DNA of 64,000 nt, from NCBI RefSeq assembly GCF_013366375.1, contig NZ_JABWMJ010000002.1, positions 434,001 to 498,000 on the forward strand, in the 5' to 3' direction. Below are positions 1-7,963 of the stretch, one piece after another (the first letter of the stretch is position 1; each line of letters begins with the position of its first letter). Source of the stretch: Rhizobacter koreensis (lineage in GTDB: Bacteria; Pseudomonadota; Gammaproteobacteria; Burkholderiales; Burkholderiaceae_C). The notes under the pieces are model-generated. The model did no database searches, was not told where the DNA came from, and worked only from the letters and a program-made list of their open reading frames with translations. A program made the position numbers and the translations under genes.

Positions 1-676
1 GCGGCCGCACCTCGCCGGGCACGTCGTCGGTCGCGATCGGGCTGAGGTCGAGGTGCGAACGGTCCGACACCGCGCGGCGCAGACGCTGCAGCGGCTGCAG
101 GCCGCGCGAGACGCCGAACCACACCACGGCGGTCGCCATCACGATCAGCAGCACCTGCGGCAGCACCACGTTGGCCACCATCTCCCACGCGAAGCGGGTG
201 CGCTTGTGCAGCGTCTCGGCCACCTGGATGCGGACCTGCGTCGGCGCCGCCGCGCTGCCGACCGGCAGCCACGCGACCATCATGCGCACCGGCTCGCCGT
301 GCACCACGTCCTCGTAGAAGCGGGCCGGCCGCGGCGACGCGGCGGCGGCGCCGTTGCGCGGCTGCGGCATCTGGGGGTCGCCGCCGAGCAGGCGCCCGTC
401 CGTCGCGACCACGCGGTAGTACAGCAGGTCGTCGGGATCGCGCAGCAGGATGTTGCCGGCGGCATCCGACAGGTCCAGGCGCGGGCCGGCCGGCTCGGCA
501 CGCACGTGCAGCACGATCTCGCGGCCGATCTCGAAGAGGGCACGGTCGTACGCGAGGTTCGAGAAGCGCACCGAGTTCCAGTAGGCGACGCCGGTGTCGA
601 GCACCAGCAGCGCCGCCAGCGGCCCGAGCAGCCACGCCAGGAGCTTGCGCTGCAGGCGCGGCTCAGGCGCCTTCAC
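1..676 (-). CDS. Sensor histidine kinase, N-terminal part (TctE/QseC-like), cut by window edge
   Basis: Only the N-terminal sensor half lies in the window; the kinase core is beyond base 1. A GTG start at 676 reads MKAPEPRLQRKLLAWLLG and overlaps the end of the response regulator gene by 14 bases, so the two are probably co-translated. The first transmembrane helix is at about residues 14-32. A periplasmic domain of about 130 residues follows, resembling the sensor domain of two-component kinases of the TctE type (YYRVV and LLGG motifs). A second helix comes at about residues 165-185, and the sequence then enters a HAMP-like linker (SRGLQPLQRLRRAV) before the edge. The predicted role is inner-membrane sensing and phosphotransfer to the adjacent regulator. 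TctE kinases classically respond to tricarboxylates; the ligand here is unknown. Confidence 0.85.
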   Translation of the reverse strand, partial: MKAPEPRLQRKLLAWLLGPLAALLVLDTGVAYWNSVRFSNLAYDRALFEIGREIVLHVRAEPAGPRLDLSDAAGNILLRDPDDLLYYRVVATDGRLLGGDPQMPQPRNGAAAASPRPARFYEDVVHGEPVRMMVAWLPVGSAAAPTQVRIQVAETLHKRTRFAWEMVANVVLPQVLLIVMATAVVWFGVSRGLQPLQRLRRAVSDRSHLDLSPIATDDVPGEVRP

Positions 677-1337
677 CGACCCGATCCATCAGGTAGCCCA
701 TGCCGCGCACGGTGCGGATCTCGCAGCCGAGCGGCTCGAGCTTCTTGCGCAGGCGGTAGATGTTGACCTCGATCGCGTTGTCGGCGACCTCCTCGCCCCA
801 GCCGTAGAGGTGGTTGGCCATCTGCTCCTTGCTGACCACGCGGCCGGCGCGCATCAGCAGCAGCTCGAGCATCGCGAGTTCGCGCGGCGAGAGCTCGACC
901 GGCCGCTTGTCGTGGAAGACACGCCGCCCGACGGTGTCGAAGCTGAGCAGGCCATGCTCGAGCCACGGCGTCGAGTTGGCGCCGCGCCGCAGCAGCGCGC
1001 GCACGCGCGCCTCGAGCTCCGGCAGGTCGAACGGCTTGGCGAGGTAGTCGTCGGCGCCGAGGTCGAGCCCGCGCACGCGGTCATCGAGCGAATCGAGCGC
1101 GGTCAGCATCAGCACCGGCGTGGTGGCGCGGCGCGCGCGCAGGCGCCGCAGCACGTCGAGGCCGCTGAGCCCCGGCAGGCCGATGTCGAGGATGACGAGG
1201 TCGTGGATGCCCAGCAGTAGCGCGTGGTCGGCTTCCTCGCCGGTGCCGACGATGTCGACCGCGTGCGCCGACTGCACCAGCGCGCGCGACAGCGCGTCGG
1301 CGAGCACCTTGTCGTCCTCGACGAGCAGGATCCGCAT
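663..1337 (-). CDS. OmpR-family response regulator (TctD/QseB-like)
   Basis: This is a 224-residue regulator with a receiver domain at about residues 1-115 and an OmpR-type winged helix at about 125-220. The acidic pocket is DD at 8-9, the phosphoacceptor is D51 in VILDIGLPG, and the conserved K101 lies in AKPFD. The winged helix contains the typical ELSPRELAMLELLL and VNIYRLRKKL segments. The ATG at 1337 begins the canonical MRILLVEDD. The kinase gene follows with a 14-base overlap, so this is a standard regulator-then-kinase operon. The targets are not visible. TctD-type regulators control tripartite tricarboxylate uptake, and a Bug/TctC-type binding protein lies at 29911-30879, but nothing in the sequence links the two. 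Confidence 0.95.
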   Translation of the reverse strand: MRILLVEDDKVLADALSRALVQSAHAVDIVGTGEEADHALLLGIHDLVILDIGLPGLSGLDVLRRLRARRATTPVLMLTALDSLDDRVRGLDLGADDYLAKPFDLPELEARVRALLRRGANSTPWLEHGLLSFDTVGRRVFHDKRPVELSPRELAMLELLLMRAGRVVSKEQMANHLYGWGEEVADNAIEVNIYRLRKKLEPLGCEIRTVRGMGYLMDRVGEGA

Positions 1338-1414
1338 CGGGTGGTGGTTGGACCGGGAGACGGAGCATCGTAGCGGAGGGGCGCGGGCCGCTCCCCGGCA
1401 GGCGGACCGCGCCG

Positions 1415-2052
1415 CTACAGCGACATCGACGGCCGATTCGCCAGGGCGGCACGCCAGCGCACGAGGTGCGGATGCGCGTCGCCCGGGGTGATCTTCACCA
1501 CCCGCGCGAAATCGACCGCGACCACCGCCGTGATGTCGGCGACGCTGAAGCGTCGGTCGCGATGAACGCGCGGCCGGCGAGGTGCGTGTCGAGCGCGACG
1601 AAGAACTGCTCGACGCGGCGCACCCCGCGCTCGGCGAGCGCCGGGATCTGCGGGTGATCGACCGGCCCCGGCAGCGCGCGGTTCGCCATCGACGGCGCGC
1701 GGTTGCGCATCGCCTCCGCGATCGCGAGCAGCCCCTCGAACTCGACGCGCCAGTTCCAGCTCGCGACCTCGGCCTTCTCGAGCGGCGTGCGGCCGAGCAG
1801 CGGCGGCTCCGGGAACTCGGCTTCCAGCCATGCGGTGATCGCCGCGTTGTCGGCGAGCACCGGGCCGGCGTCGTCGATGCGCAGCGCGGGCACCGTGCAC
1901 TGCGGGTTGATGCGGCGGTAGGCGTCCCCGAACTGCTCGCCGCTGCGCAGGTCGACCGCGACCGTGGCGTGGGCGACGCCCTTCTCGGCGAGCAGGATGC
2001 GGGCACGGCGCGGGCTCGGCGCGGTGGCGCAGTCGTAGAGCGTGATGGTCAT
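1415..2052 (-). pseudogene. Glutathione S-transferase gene broken by a single-base deletion
   Basis: From the ATG at 2052 the reading frame gives a normal GST N-terminal thioredoxin fold (MTITLYDCATAPSPRRARIL, then NPQCTVPALR and a helical domain). It runs as far as HLAGRAFIATD at about position 1552. After that the frame is wrong, and the expected GST continuation (RFSVADITAVVAVDF, ending PSMSL and a stop at 1415) is found in another frame. Inserting one C in the run that should encode ATDRFSVADI, at about 1550-1552, restores one uninterrupted GST of about 212 residues. Either the gene is inactivated or this is a sequencing or assembly error; the perfectly preserved C-terminal frame favours a recent event or an error. 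If intact it would be a cytosolic GST. It is followed on the same strand by the two-component pair. Confidence 0.8.
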
Positions 2053-2095
2053 GCGGGTTCTCGCGGGTGCGGCGCGTGCGCCGGCGTGCATCGGT

Positions 2096-2965
2096 TCAGC
2101 CGGCAGTGCCGATCTTGTCCTGCGTGCGCGTCTCGAAGTCGCTCGCGTCGTGCCGCTCGTGGAGCTGGCTCGCCGGGTTGCCGAACGTGCGGTTGACCAT
2201 GCGGCCGCGCCGCGCCGCCGGCCGCTGCGCGATCGCGTCGGCCCAGCGCCCCACGTTCGTGTAGCTCGCGACGTCGAGGAACTCGCCCGCGCCGTAGAGC
2301 TGGCCCTTGGCCAAGGCGCCGTACCAGGGCCAGACGGCGATGTCGGCGATCGTGTACGCGGCACCGGCAAGGTATTCGCTCTCGCCGAGGCGCCGGTCGA
2401 GCACGTCGAGCTGGCGCTTGACCTCCATCGCGTAGCGGTCGATCGCGTACTCGATCTTCTCGGGCGCGTAGGCGTAGAAGTGGCCGAAGCCGCCGCCCAG
2501 GAACGGCGCGCTGCCCATCTGCCAGAACAGCCACGACAGGCACTCGGCGCGCGCCGCACCGTCGGGCGGCAGCAGGGCGCCGAACTTCTCGGCCAGGTAG
2601 ACGAGGATCGCACCCGACTCGAACACGCGCACCGGCTCGGGCCCGCTGCGATCGACGAGCGCCGGGATCTTCGAGTTGGGGTTCACGGCGACGAAGCCGC
2701 TCCCGAACTGGTCGCCCTCGTTGATGCGGATCAGCCAGGCGTCGTACTCCGCGCCGGCATGGCCGAGTGCAAGCAGCTCTTCCAGCATCACCGTCACCTT
2801 CACCCCGTTGGGGGTGCCGAGCGAGTACAGCTGCAGCGGATGCCGGCCGACCGGCAGCTCCTTCTCATGGGTGGGCCCGGCGACCGGCCGGTTGATGCTG
2901 GCGAACTGGCCGCCGCTGGCCTTGTTCCACGTCCAGACCTTGGGCGGGGTGTAGGGGTCGGTCAT
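2096..2965 (-). CDS. yghU: YghU-type glutathione S-transferase / disulfide-bond reductase
   Basis: A 289-residue protein matching the long Nu-class GST family of E. coli YghU. It has the characteristic N-terminal extension (TPPKVWTWN, then GGQFASINRPVAG), a thioredoxin-fold domain with SLGTPNGVKVTVMLEELL and NPNSKIPALVD, and an all-helical C-terminal domain containing EYLAGAAYTIADIAVWPWYG. Family members bind two glutathione molecules and reduce organic peroxides and disulfides in the cytoplasm. The ATG at 2965 gives the expected MTDPYTPPK start. It lies 43 bases upstream of the broken GST on the same strand and diverges from the membrane protein at 3223. Its preservation beside the broken GST suggests glutathione-dependent detoxification is still served. 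Confidence 0.95.
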   Translation of the reverse strand: MTDPYTPPKVWTWNKASGGQFASINRPVAGPTHEKELPVGRHPLQLYSLGTPNGVKVTVMLEELLALGHAGAEYDAWLIRINEGDQFGSGFVAVNPNSKIPALVDRSGPEPVRVFESGAILVYLAEKFGALLPPDGAARAECLSWLFWQMGSAPFLGGGFGHFYAYAPEKIEYAIDRYAMEVKRQLDVLDRRLGESEYLAGAAYTIADIAVWPWYGALAKGQLYGAGEFLDVASYTNVGRWADAIAQRPAARRGRMVNRTFGNPASQLHERHDASDFETRTQDKIGTAG

Positions 2966-3222
2966 CGGGCGCTCCGGGATGCGAGGGCTGCAACGGTACC
3001 CGGGCGCGGACCGAAGCGCTCGCCGCACCCACCGCTCGCTCGCGGCATCGACGCCGCCGGCTCCGCAGGCACCCGCTTCCAGCACGCACGGGCCGCACGT
3101 CCGCGGTCACGTTCGCCCCCAATTCGCGCGATTCCGCAGCCGCCCCGAAGGCTGAACATGGCGACGCCGCGCCGCCCGTCGCCGAGCTGCGGGCGCGTCG
3201 GCCTTGCCGAAGGAGAACCGCC

Positions 3223-3582
3223 GTGGATGTCGCCGAACTCCTGCCGAACCTCTCGCCCGCGAGCCTGCTGGAGGCCCTCATGCTGGTGTGCTTCGGCATC
3301 GCCTGGCCGGTGGCGACGCTGCGCATGCTGGTGCGCCGGCGTGCCGAGGGCCAGGGCCGCGCGTTCACCGCGATCATTCTCTGCGGCTACGCGGCCGGGG
3401 CGAGCGCCAAGCTCGCCGCTGCAGCGGGCATCGATCTCGATGCGGTCGAGCCGGTGTTCTGGCTCTACGTCATCAACTTGGCATCGGTCGCGATCAACCT
3501 GGCGCTGCAGTGGCACTACCGCCGCCGACCGCCGCGCCCGGACGCCGCTGCGGCGCCGGCTCCCATGCCGTCGGCGCGCTGA
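3223..3582 (+). CDS. Small conserved membrane protein, function unknown
   Basis: A 119-residue protein starting at GTG 3223, supported by AAGGAG about 7 bases upstream. Three hydrophobic segments are visible at roughly residues 15-32, 46-62 and 77-95, followed by a short basic and Ala/Pro-rich tail. The pattern (LPNLSPASLLEALMLVCFG at the N-terminus, WLYVINLASVAINLALQWHYR near the end) resembles uncharacterised three-helix inner-membrane proteins found in betaproteobacteria. No catalytic motif is visible. It is divergent from yghU and convergent with ybdK, so it is probably transcribed alone from the 257-base region before it, which holds no other recognisable feature. Confidence 0.7.
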   Translation: MDVAELLPNLSPASLLEALMLVCFGIAWPVATLRMLVRRRAEGQGRAFTAIILCGYAAGASAKLAAAAGIDLDAVEPVFWLYVINLASVAINLALQWHYRRRPPRPDAAAAPAPMPSAR

Positions 3583-3591
3583 GCGGCGCCG

Positions 3592-4713
3592 TCAGCGCAG
3601 CCCGCGGAAGCGCGCGAGCGCGCCGTCGACCATGCCTTCGGCACTGCCGCTCGAGCCGAACTGCTCGCGCAGCCAGCTGGCGTCGCTGCCGGCCTGCGCG
3701 ACGCCGAGCAGATGCCCCCACGCAGCGTCGGAACGGCTCGCGCCGGGGGCCGCCTGCAACGCCTCGACGGTGCTGCGGATCTCGTCGCGCAGGGACCGGT
3801 TCTCGTAGCTGCGCGGATCGACCACCATGCCGTCGAGCCCGAAGCGGCAGGCCTGGAAGCGGTTGTAGTTGTAGACGAGGTAGTCGTCTTCAGCGGGTGC
3901 CGGCGCGCCGCCGCGCAGCAGCTCGCCGCACAGCGCCTGCAGGTACGCCGCCAGCGCCGCGGCAGTCTCGACCGCGAGCGGCGTGTCGCACACGCGCAGC
4001 TCGATCGTGCCGAATTCGGGCTTGGGCCGGATGTCCCAGTAGAAGTCCTTCATGCTGCCGACGATGCCGGTCTGCGCCATGCGCGCGAAGTAGCCCGTCT
4101 CGAAGTCGTGCCAGCTCAGCGTGAACGGCGCCCGCCCGCTGAGCGGAAACGCGAATACCGAGTTGAGCCGCGCCGAGTTGAAGCGGGTGTCGTGGCGCTG
4201 CAAGAACGGCGACGACGCCGCCAGCGCGATGAAGTGCGGGATGTAGCGGCCGAGCGAATGCAGCAGGAACAGCGCCTCGTCGCCCGACGTGCAGCCGACG
4301 TGGATGTGCTGGCCGAAGATGGTGAACTGCTTGGCGAGGTATCCGTAGAGCGCCGACACCTCGCGAAAGCGCGGCTTGGCGAAGATGCGCCGCTGGCCCC
4401 ACTCCTGGAACGGATGGGTGCCGCCGCCGCACACGCCGACGTTGAGGCGATCACCGGCGCCGACGAGCGCATCGCGGATCTCGCGCAGTTGCGCGAGCAG
4501 CCCGGCGTGGTCGCGGTGCACGTCGGTCGACACCTCGATCATGCTTTCGGTGATCTCGGGCACCACGTTGCCGGGAAACGGCCGGCGCCCGAGCACCTCG
4601 AGCATGTCGGGGCTCGCGTCGACGAGGTCGAAGTCGCTGAGGCTCACGAGCTGCAGCTCGAGCTCGACGCCGAGCGTGAGCGACTCGGAGCTCTTGAACG
4701 GCTCGAGCGCCAT
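3592..4713 (-). CDS. ybdK: YbdK-type carboxylate-amine ligase (glutamate-cysteine ligase family 2)
   Basis: A 373-residue member of the GCS2 family. The glutamate-cysteine ligase fold is indicated by LTLGVELELQLVS near the N-terminus (the metal/ATP-binding ExE), PEITESMIEVST, GGGTHPFQEW, GQHIHVGC and KPEFGTIELRVCD. Members ligate an amine to the gamma-carboxyl of glutamate or a related acid using ATP; E. coli YbdK has only weak gamma-glutamylcysteine synthetase activity, so the true substrate is uncertain. The start codon overlaps the stop of the antiporter gene in TGATG (4715-4711), which indicates translational coupling to it. The ligase is the last gene of a three-gene operon with the antiporter and a DUF3014 protein. 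Confidence 0.92.
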   Translation of the reverse strand: MALEPFKSSESLTLGVELELQLVSLSDFDLVDASPDMLEVLGRRPFPGNVVPEITESMIEVSTDVHRDHAGLLAQLREIRDALVGAGDRLNVGVCGGGTHPFQEWGQRRIFAKPRFREVSALYGYLAKQFTIFGQHIHVGCTSGDEALFLLHSLGRYIPHFIALAASSPFLQRHDTRFNSARLNSVFAFPLSGRAPFTLSWHDFETGYFARMAQTGIVGSMKDFYWDIRPKPEFGTIELRVCDTPLAVETAAALAAYLQALCGELLRGGAPAPAEDDYLVYNYNRFQACRFGLDGMVVDPRSYENRSLRDEIRSTVEALQAAPGASRSDAAWGHLLGVAQAGSDASWLREQFGSSGSAEGMVDGALARFRGLR

Positions 4714-5906
4714 CAGTGGACCTCCCGATCGTCGGCGCTCTCGCCCGCGAGCACCAGCGCGCGCTGCGCGACCACCGGCCCGATCAGCTCGAGCACCAGC
4801 GTCATCGCGGCGAGCGGCGCGAGCTGGTCGATGAGATCGACGCCGAGGAAGCGCGTCTGTTCCAGCATCAGCACCGCGAACACGGCAATCGGCGTGAGCG
4901 CGACACCGGTGAGGAAGCCTTTGCGCCAGGTCGTGCCGCTCACGTGTGCGAGCGTGCCGACCACCAGCGTCTTGCTGAGAAGGCGCACCGCGATGATCGC
5001 GAACGCGAGGCCGAGGCCGGCCCAGGCGCGCTGCCAGTCGATCGTGGTCGCGACGTAGACGAACAGGACCACCGTGAGCAGGTCGCCGAGCGCGCCGAAG
5101 TTGCGCTGGGCCTGGTTGAGGGCGACGCGCCGATGGCGAGCGGTCAGACCAAACGCCAGTGCGGCGACCACGGGCGAGAAGCGAAACGCGTGCGCGACCG
5201 CCACCAGCACGATCACGCCGATCGCGATCGCCACCGTCGCGTCGGGACCGGTGCGACCGAAGCGCCGCAGAAGCGCCGGCACCGCGACGCCGAAGGCGAC
5301 GCCGAGGCCGGCCGAGACGGCGAGCACCAGCACGCTGCTCGAGAGCGCGCGCCAGACGTTGCCCGAGGTGTCGAACACCCAGACGCCGACGATCAGCTTG
5401 AAGGCGAGCACCGCCAGTACGCAGTTGAGTGCCGCCAGGTGCAGCACGCGCTCGGTGACCTGCCCGGAGCTGCGTTCCTCGTTGACGACGCGCATCAGCG
5501 CCGCCGGCGAGGTCGACATCGCAAGCGAGGCGAGCAGCAGCGAACTCAGCGTCGGCATGCCGGCAAGCCACGCCACCGTGCCGACCGCGACGAAGGTGGT
5601 CGCCGCCTCGAGCAGGCCGGTCGCGCCGATCCACGGGTTGGTGCGCAGCCAGCGCAGGTTCACGCGGTAGCCGAACTCGAAGAGGATGAGGCCGAATGCC
5701 GCGCTCGCGACCAGCAGCAGCGTGCCGTCCGACGGCTCGGTCAGCAACCCGAGCTGCGCGCCGCTGAGCACGAAGCCGACCATTCCGTAGAGGCTGATGC
5801 GCGGCAGGCCCGTCCAGCGGTGACCCGCCTCGCCGACCACCCAGGCGAGGGCGACCGCGAGCGGCCAGGCGAGCGAGCCGCCGAGCGCGGCGAGGCTCTC
5901 GCTCAT
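4713..5906 (-). CDS. CPA-type cation:proton antiporter, membrane domain only
   Basis: A 397-residue inner-membrane protein with about 11-12 hydrophobic segments and the Na+/H+-exchanger fold. It contains ASAAFGLILFEFGYRVNLRWL (helices 2-3), LLLASLAMSTSPAALMRVV (the ST-SPA region typical of this superfamily), and a later VALTPIAVFAVLMLEQT segment. It most resembles KefB/KefC/YbaL-like CPA2 exchangers but ends after the membrane domain, with no TrkA-N or RCK regulatory domain. The ATG at 5906 overlaps the stop of the DUF3014 gene (ATGA), and its stop overlaps the ybdK start, so all three genes are tightly coupled. The cation (K+ or Na+) cannot be assigned from sequence. Confidence 0.88.
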   Translation of the reverse strand: MSESLAALGGSLAWPLAVALAWVVGEAGHRWTGLPRISLYGMVGFVLSGAQLGLLTEPSDGTLLLVASAAFGLILFEFGYRVNLRWLRTNPWIGATGLLEAATTFVAVGTVAWLAGMPTLSSLLLASLAMSTSPAALMRVVNEERSSGQVTERVLHLAALNCVLAVLAFKLIVGVWVFDTSGNVWRALSSSVLVLAVSAGLGVAFGVAVPALLRRFGRTGPDATVAIAIGVIVLVAVAHAFRFSPVVAALAFGLTARHRRVALNQAQRNFGALGDLLTVVLFVYVATTIDWQRAWAGLGLAFAIIAVRLLSKTLVVGTLAHVSGTTWRKGFLTGVALTPIAVFAVLMLEQTRFLGVDLIDQLAPLAAMTLVLELIGPVVAQRALVLAGESADDREVH

Positions 5907-6757
5907 CGGGAAGCCGCCCCGGACGCGGGCGCGGCCACGTCGGTATCCGACGCGACGAGACGGCGCACCTCGGCCAGCTTGGCCTTGAGGCGCCGCGCGT
6001 TCACCGGCCCCATGCGCAGCAGCAGGCGCTGGCCGGAGCTGAGCGCCTCGAGCGCCGGGTCGTCGTACTGGTACAGCACCCAGGGGCGCTCGGGCCGGAT
6101 CGGACCGTTGATCGGCGGCAGATGCACCTTGAGCTCGCCGTCCGCCGTCGGCGTCGCGAGCAGGAGATCGATCAGTTCCACCAGTCGGTCGTTGAAGTAG
6201 CGCCCGGGATAGCCGAGCTCCTGGTAGGCCTGCTGGAACTGCGGATAGAAGCGCCGGTAGGTCGCCACCGCGGCGTCGATGTCCACGGTCTCGACGAGCA
6301 GCACGAAAGGCGTGTAGCGCAGCGCGTTGTCCGGCGCGATCACGGTGCCGTCGGGCCGCGACTCGACCATGAAGCGGTCAGGCGCCGGGTTGACCGGCCA
6401 GAGCCGCGACGCCGCATGGCGGCGCGCGAGGTTGTCGACCGTCGCCACGAAGCGTCGAGCGAAGTCGTCGCTCTGGAACATCGACACCAGCGCGCGGCGC
6501 CCGAACAGGTCGACCAGCGCATCGCGCACGTCGGCGCTCGGCGGCGCCTCGGGCGGCGCGACGATCGGGTGGCGGATCGGCAGTTCCGATACCGCCGACG
6601 CCGAGGGCGGCGCCGGCTCGGCCGGCCGCCCGGCCTGCTCGACCCGCACCGGCTCGGCGATGGGCGGGGCTTCGGCCGGGCGCGAGCGCGGCCACAAAAT
6701 CGCCGCGAGCGCCACCACCACGGCGCCGACCGCGCCGGCGACGAGTGCCTTTCTCAC
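5903..6757 (-). CDS. DUF3014 domain protein, single-pass membrane anchor
   Basis: A 284-residue protein from a GTG at 6757. It begins MRKALVAGAVGAVVV, one transmembrane helix (about residues 3-22), followed by a Pro/Ala-rich linker to about residue 70. The DUF3014 domain follows (VRDALVDLFGRRALVSMFQ, RFMVESRPDGTVIAPDNALRY, YPQFQQAYQELGYPGRYFNDRLVELID, PERPWVLYQYDDPALE). The domain is periplasmic by topology and has no known function. The start is uncertain: no clear Shine-Dalgarno precedes it, but it places the helix at the N-terminus. It is the first gene of the coupled operon with the antiporter and ybdK, overlapping the antiporter start by four bases. Confidence 0.82.
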   Translation of the reverse strand: MRKALVAGAVGAVVVALAAILWPRSRPAEAPPIAEPVRVEQAGRPAEPAPPSASAVSELPIRHPIVAPPEAPPSADVRDALVDLFGRRALVSMFQSDDFARRFVATVDNLARRHAASRLWPVNPAPDRFMVESRPDGTVIAPDNALRYTPFVLLVETVDIDAAVATYRRFYPQFQQAYQELGYPGRYFNDRLVELIDLLLATPTADGELKVHLPPINGPIRPERPWVLYQYDDPALEALSSGQRLLLRMGPVNARRLKAKLAEVRRLVASDTDVAAPASGAASR

Positions 6758-6924
6758 CGCGAGGGCCGCGACGACGCACGGCGCGCGCTTGCAGGAAGGC
6801 CAAGGAAGGAGGCGAACGGCCGTGCGCTCAGGCCCCGCAGGTTCGGGTCGGTCATGCGTAGCGGACCACGCTCGCGCGCCGAAGTTCCGCGCGCCTTCAC
6901 GCGCGCTGCGGAGGGCTCGCCGCG

Positions 6925-7929
6925 CTACGCCCGCGGGCGTGTCAAGGCGCGCGAGGCGGCGCCGCGCCGCCCCGCACCGAGCAGGAGCAGACCGGTCAGC
7001 ACGAGGGCGGCGCTCGCCGGCTCCGGCACGGCGGCGATCGCGAGCATGCCCTGCGCGATCCAGGTGTGGCCGGCCGCGGTGGGATGGATGCCGTCCCAGA
7101 ACAGATAGCTCGATGGCGTGCAGTTCGCGACCGCGCCGCACGCATCGGCGACATTGGTCAGACCATAGAACGACGGGTTGGTCGCCAGGCTGTTCTGCAG
7201 CGAATAGAGGTCGAACACCGACACCTCGCTCTCGAGCGCAAGGCGCGCCTGCAGCGCTCCGTTCATCGCCCGCGCGATCTGGTCGGCGAGGAAGGTCGCG
7301 CCCGCACCTTGCGCACGCACCGCCGGCGTCAGCCCGACGTTGGGGATGTTCCACACGATGATGTCGACCGCGCCGGCAGCCTGCAGCGTGTCGACCAGGA
7401 GACCCATGGTCTGCGCGAAGCCCGCGGCGGCGGCCGCGATCACGGCGCCGGGGTTGGCCGACGTCGCCGCCGCGACCAGCGCATCACGCGCATCGTTGCC
7501 GCCGCCCGCGAGCACGTAGAGCGCCGAGCCCGGCGCGACCCCGCCGACGCTGCCGAGGAACATCGCCTCCTGCGTCGCCAGGCTCGGCGGCGAGCCGGGC
7601 GGGTCGGTGGCGGTGCGCGCACCGCCGAACGCGAAGTCGCCGCCACCCGCAAGGCTCGGCAGGCCGTACGAGGCGAGGCCGAGGCCGTTGGCGAACGCCC
7701 TGACCCAGACGTTGCCGTTCGTGAACTGCCCCGACGCGTACGGGCGCGCGGGAATGTAGCCGTTGCTCGTGACGACCTGTGCCGGGTCCGCGCCGATCGC
7801 GAGCGCGAGGTTGCCGCTGTCGGACAGGCTGTCGCCGAACACGTAGACCCCGGTGTACGGCGCTGCGGTCGCCGCTCCCGCAGCGACGCCGATCACACAA
7901 CCCATCAACAGCTTGCGCAACACGTTCAC
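6925..7929 (-). CDS. PEP-CTERM-anchored GDSL/SGNH esterase
   Basis: A 334-residue exported hydrolase. The signal peptide is about residues 1-22 (ending TAA). Block I of the SGNH fold is FGDSLSDSGN with the nucleophile at S34; the oxyanion Asn appears in GGGNDARDAL, and the catalytic Asp/His in DGIHPTAAGH. The C-terminus is a textbook PEP-CTERM sorting signal: VPEPASAAL, then a hydrophobic helix, then a basic cluster. In PEP-CTERM bacteria such proteins are cleaved and processed by exosortase for surface display or exopolysaccharide association. Predicted activity is lipase/esterase outside the cytoplasm. It lies 34 bases downstream of the CHASE2/HD-GYP gene start-to-stop run on the same strand but has its own short upstream region. 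Confidence 0.92.
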   Translation of the reverse strand: MNVLRKLLMGCVIGVAAGAATAAPYTGVYVFGDSLSDSGNLALAIGADPAQVVTSNGYIPARPYASGQFTNGNVWVRAFANGLGLASYGLPSLAGGGDFAFGGARTATDPPGSPPSLATQEAMFLGSVGGVAPGSALYVLAGGGNDARDALVAAATSANPGAVIAAAAAGFAQTMGLLVDTLQAAGAVDIIVWNIPNVGLTPAVRAQGAGATFLADQIARAMNGALQARLALESEVSVFDLYSLQNSLATNPSFYGLTNVADACGAVANCTPSSYLFWDGIHPTAAGHTWIAQGMLAIAAVPEPASAALVLTGLLLLGAGRRGAASRALTRPRA

Positions 7930-7963
7930 GGCACCCTCCTTATGGTTGCCGCGGATCGTAGCG

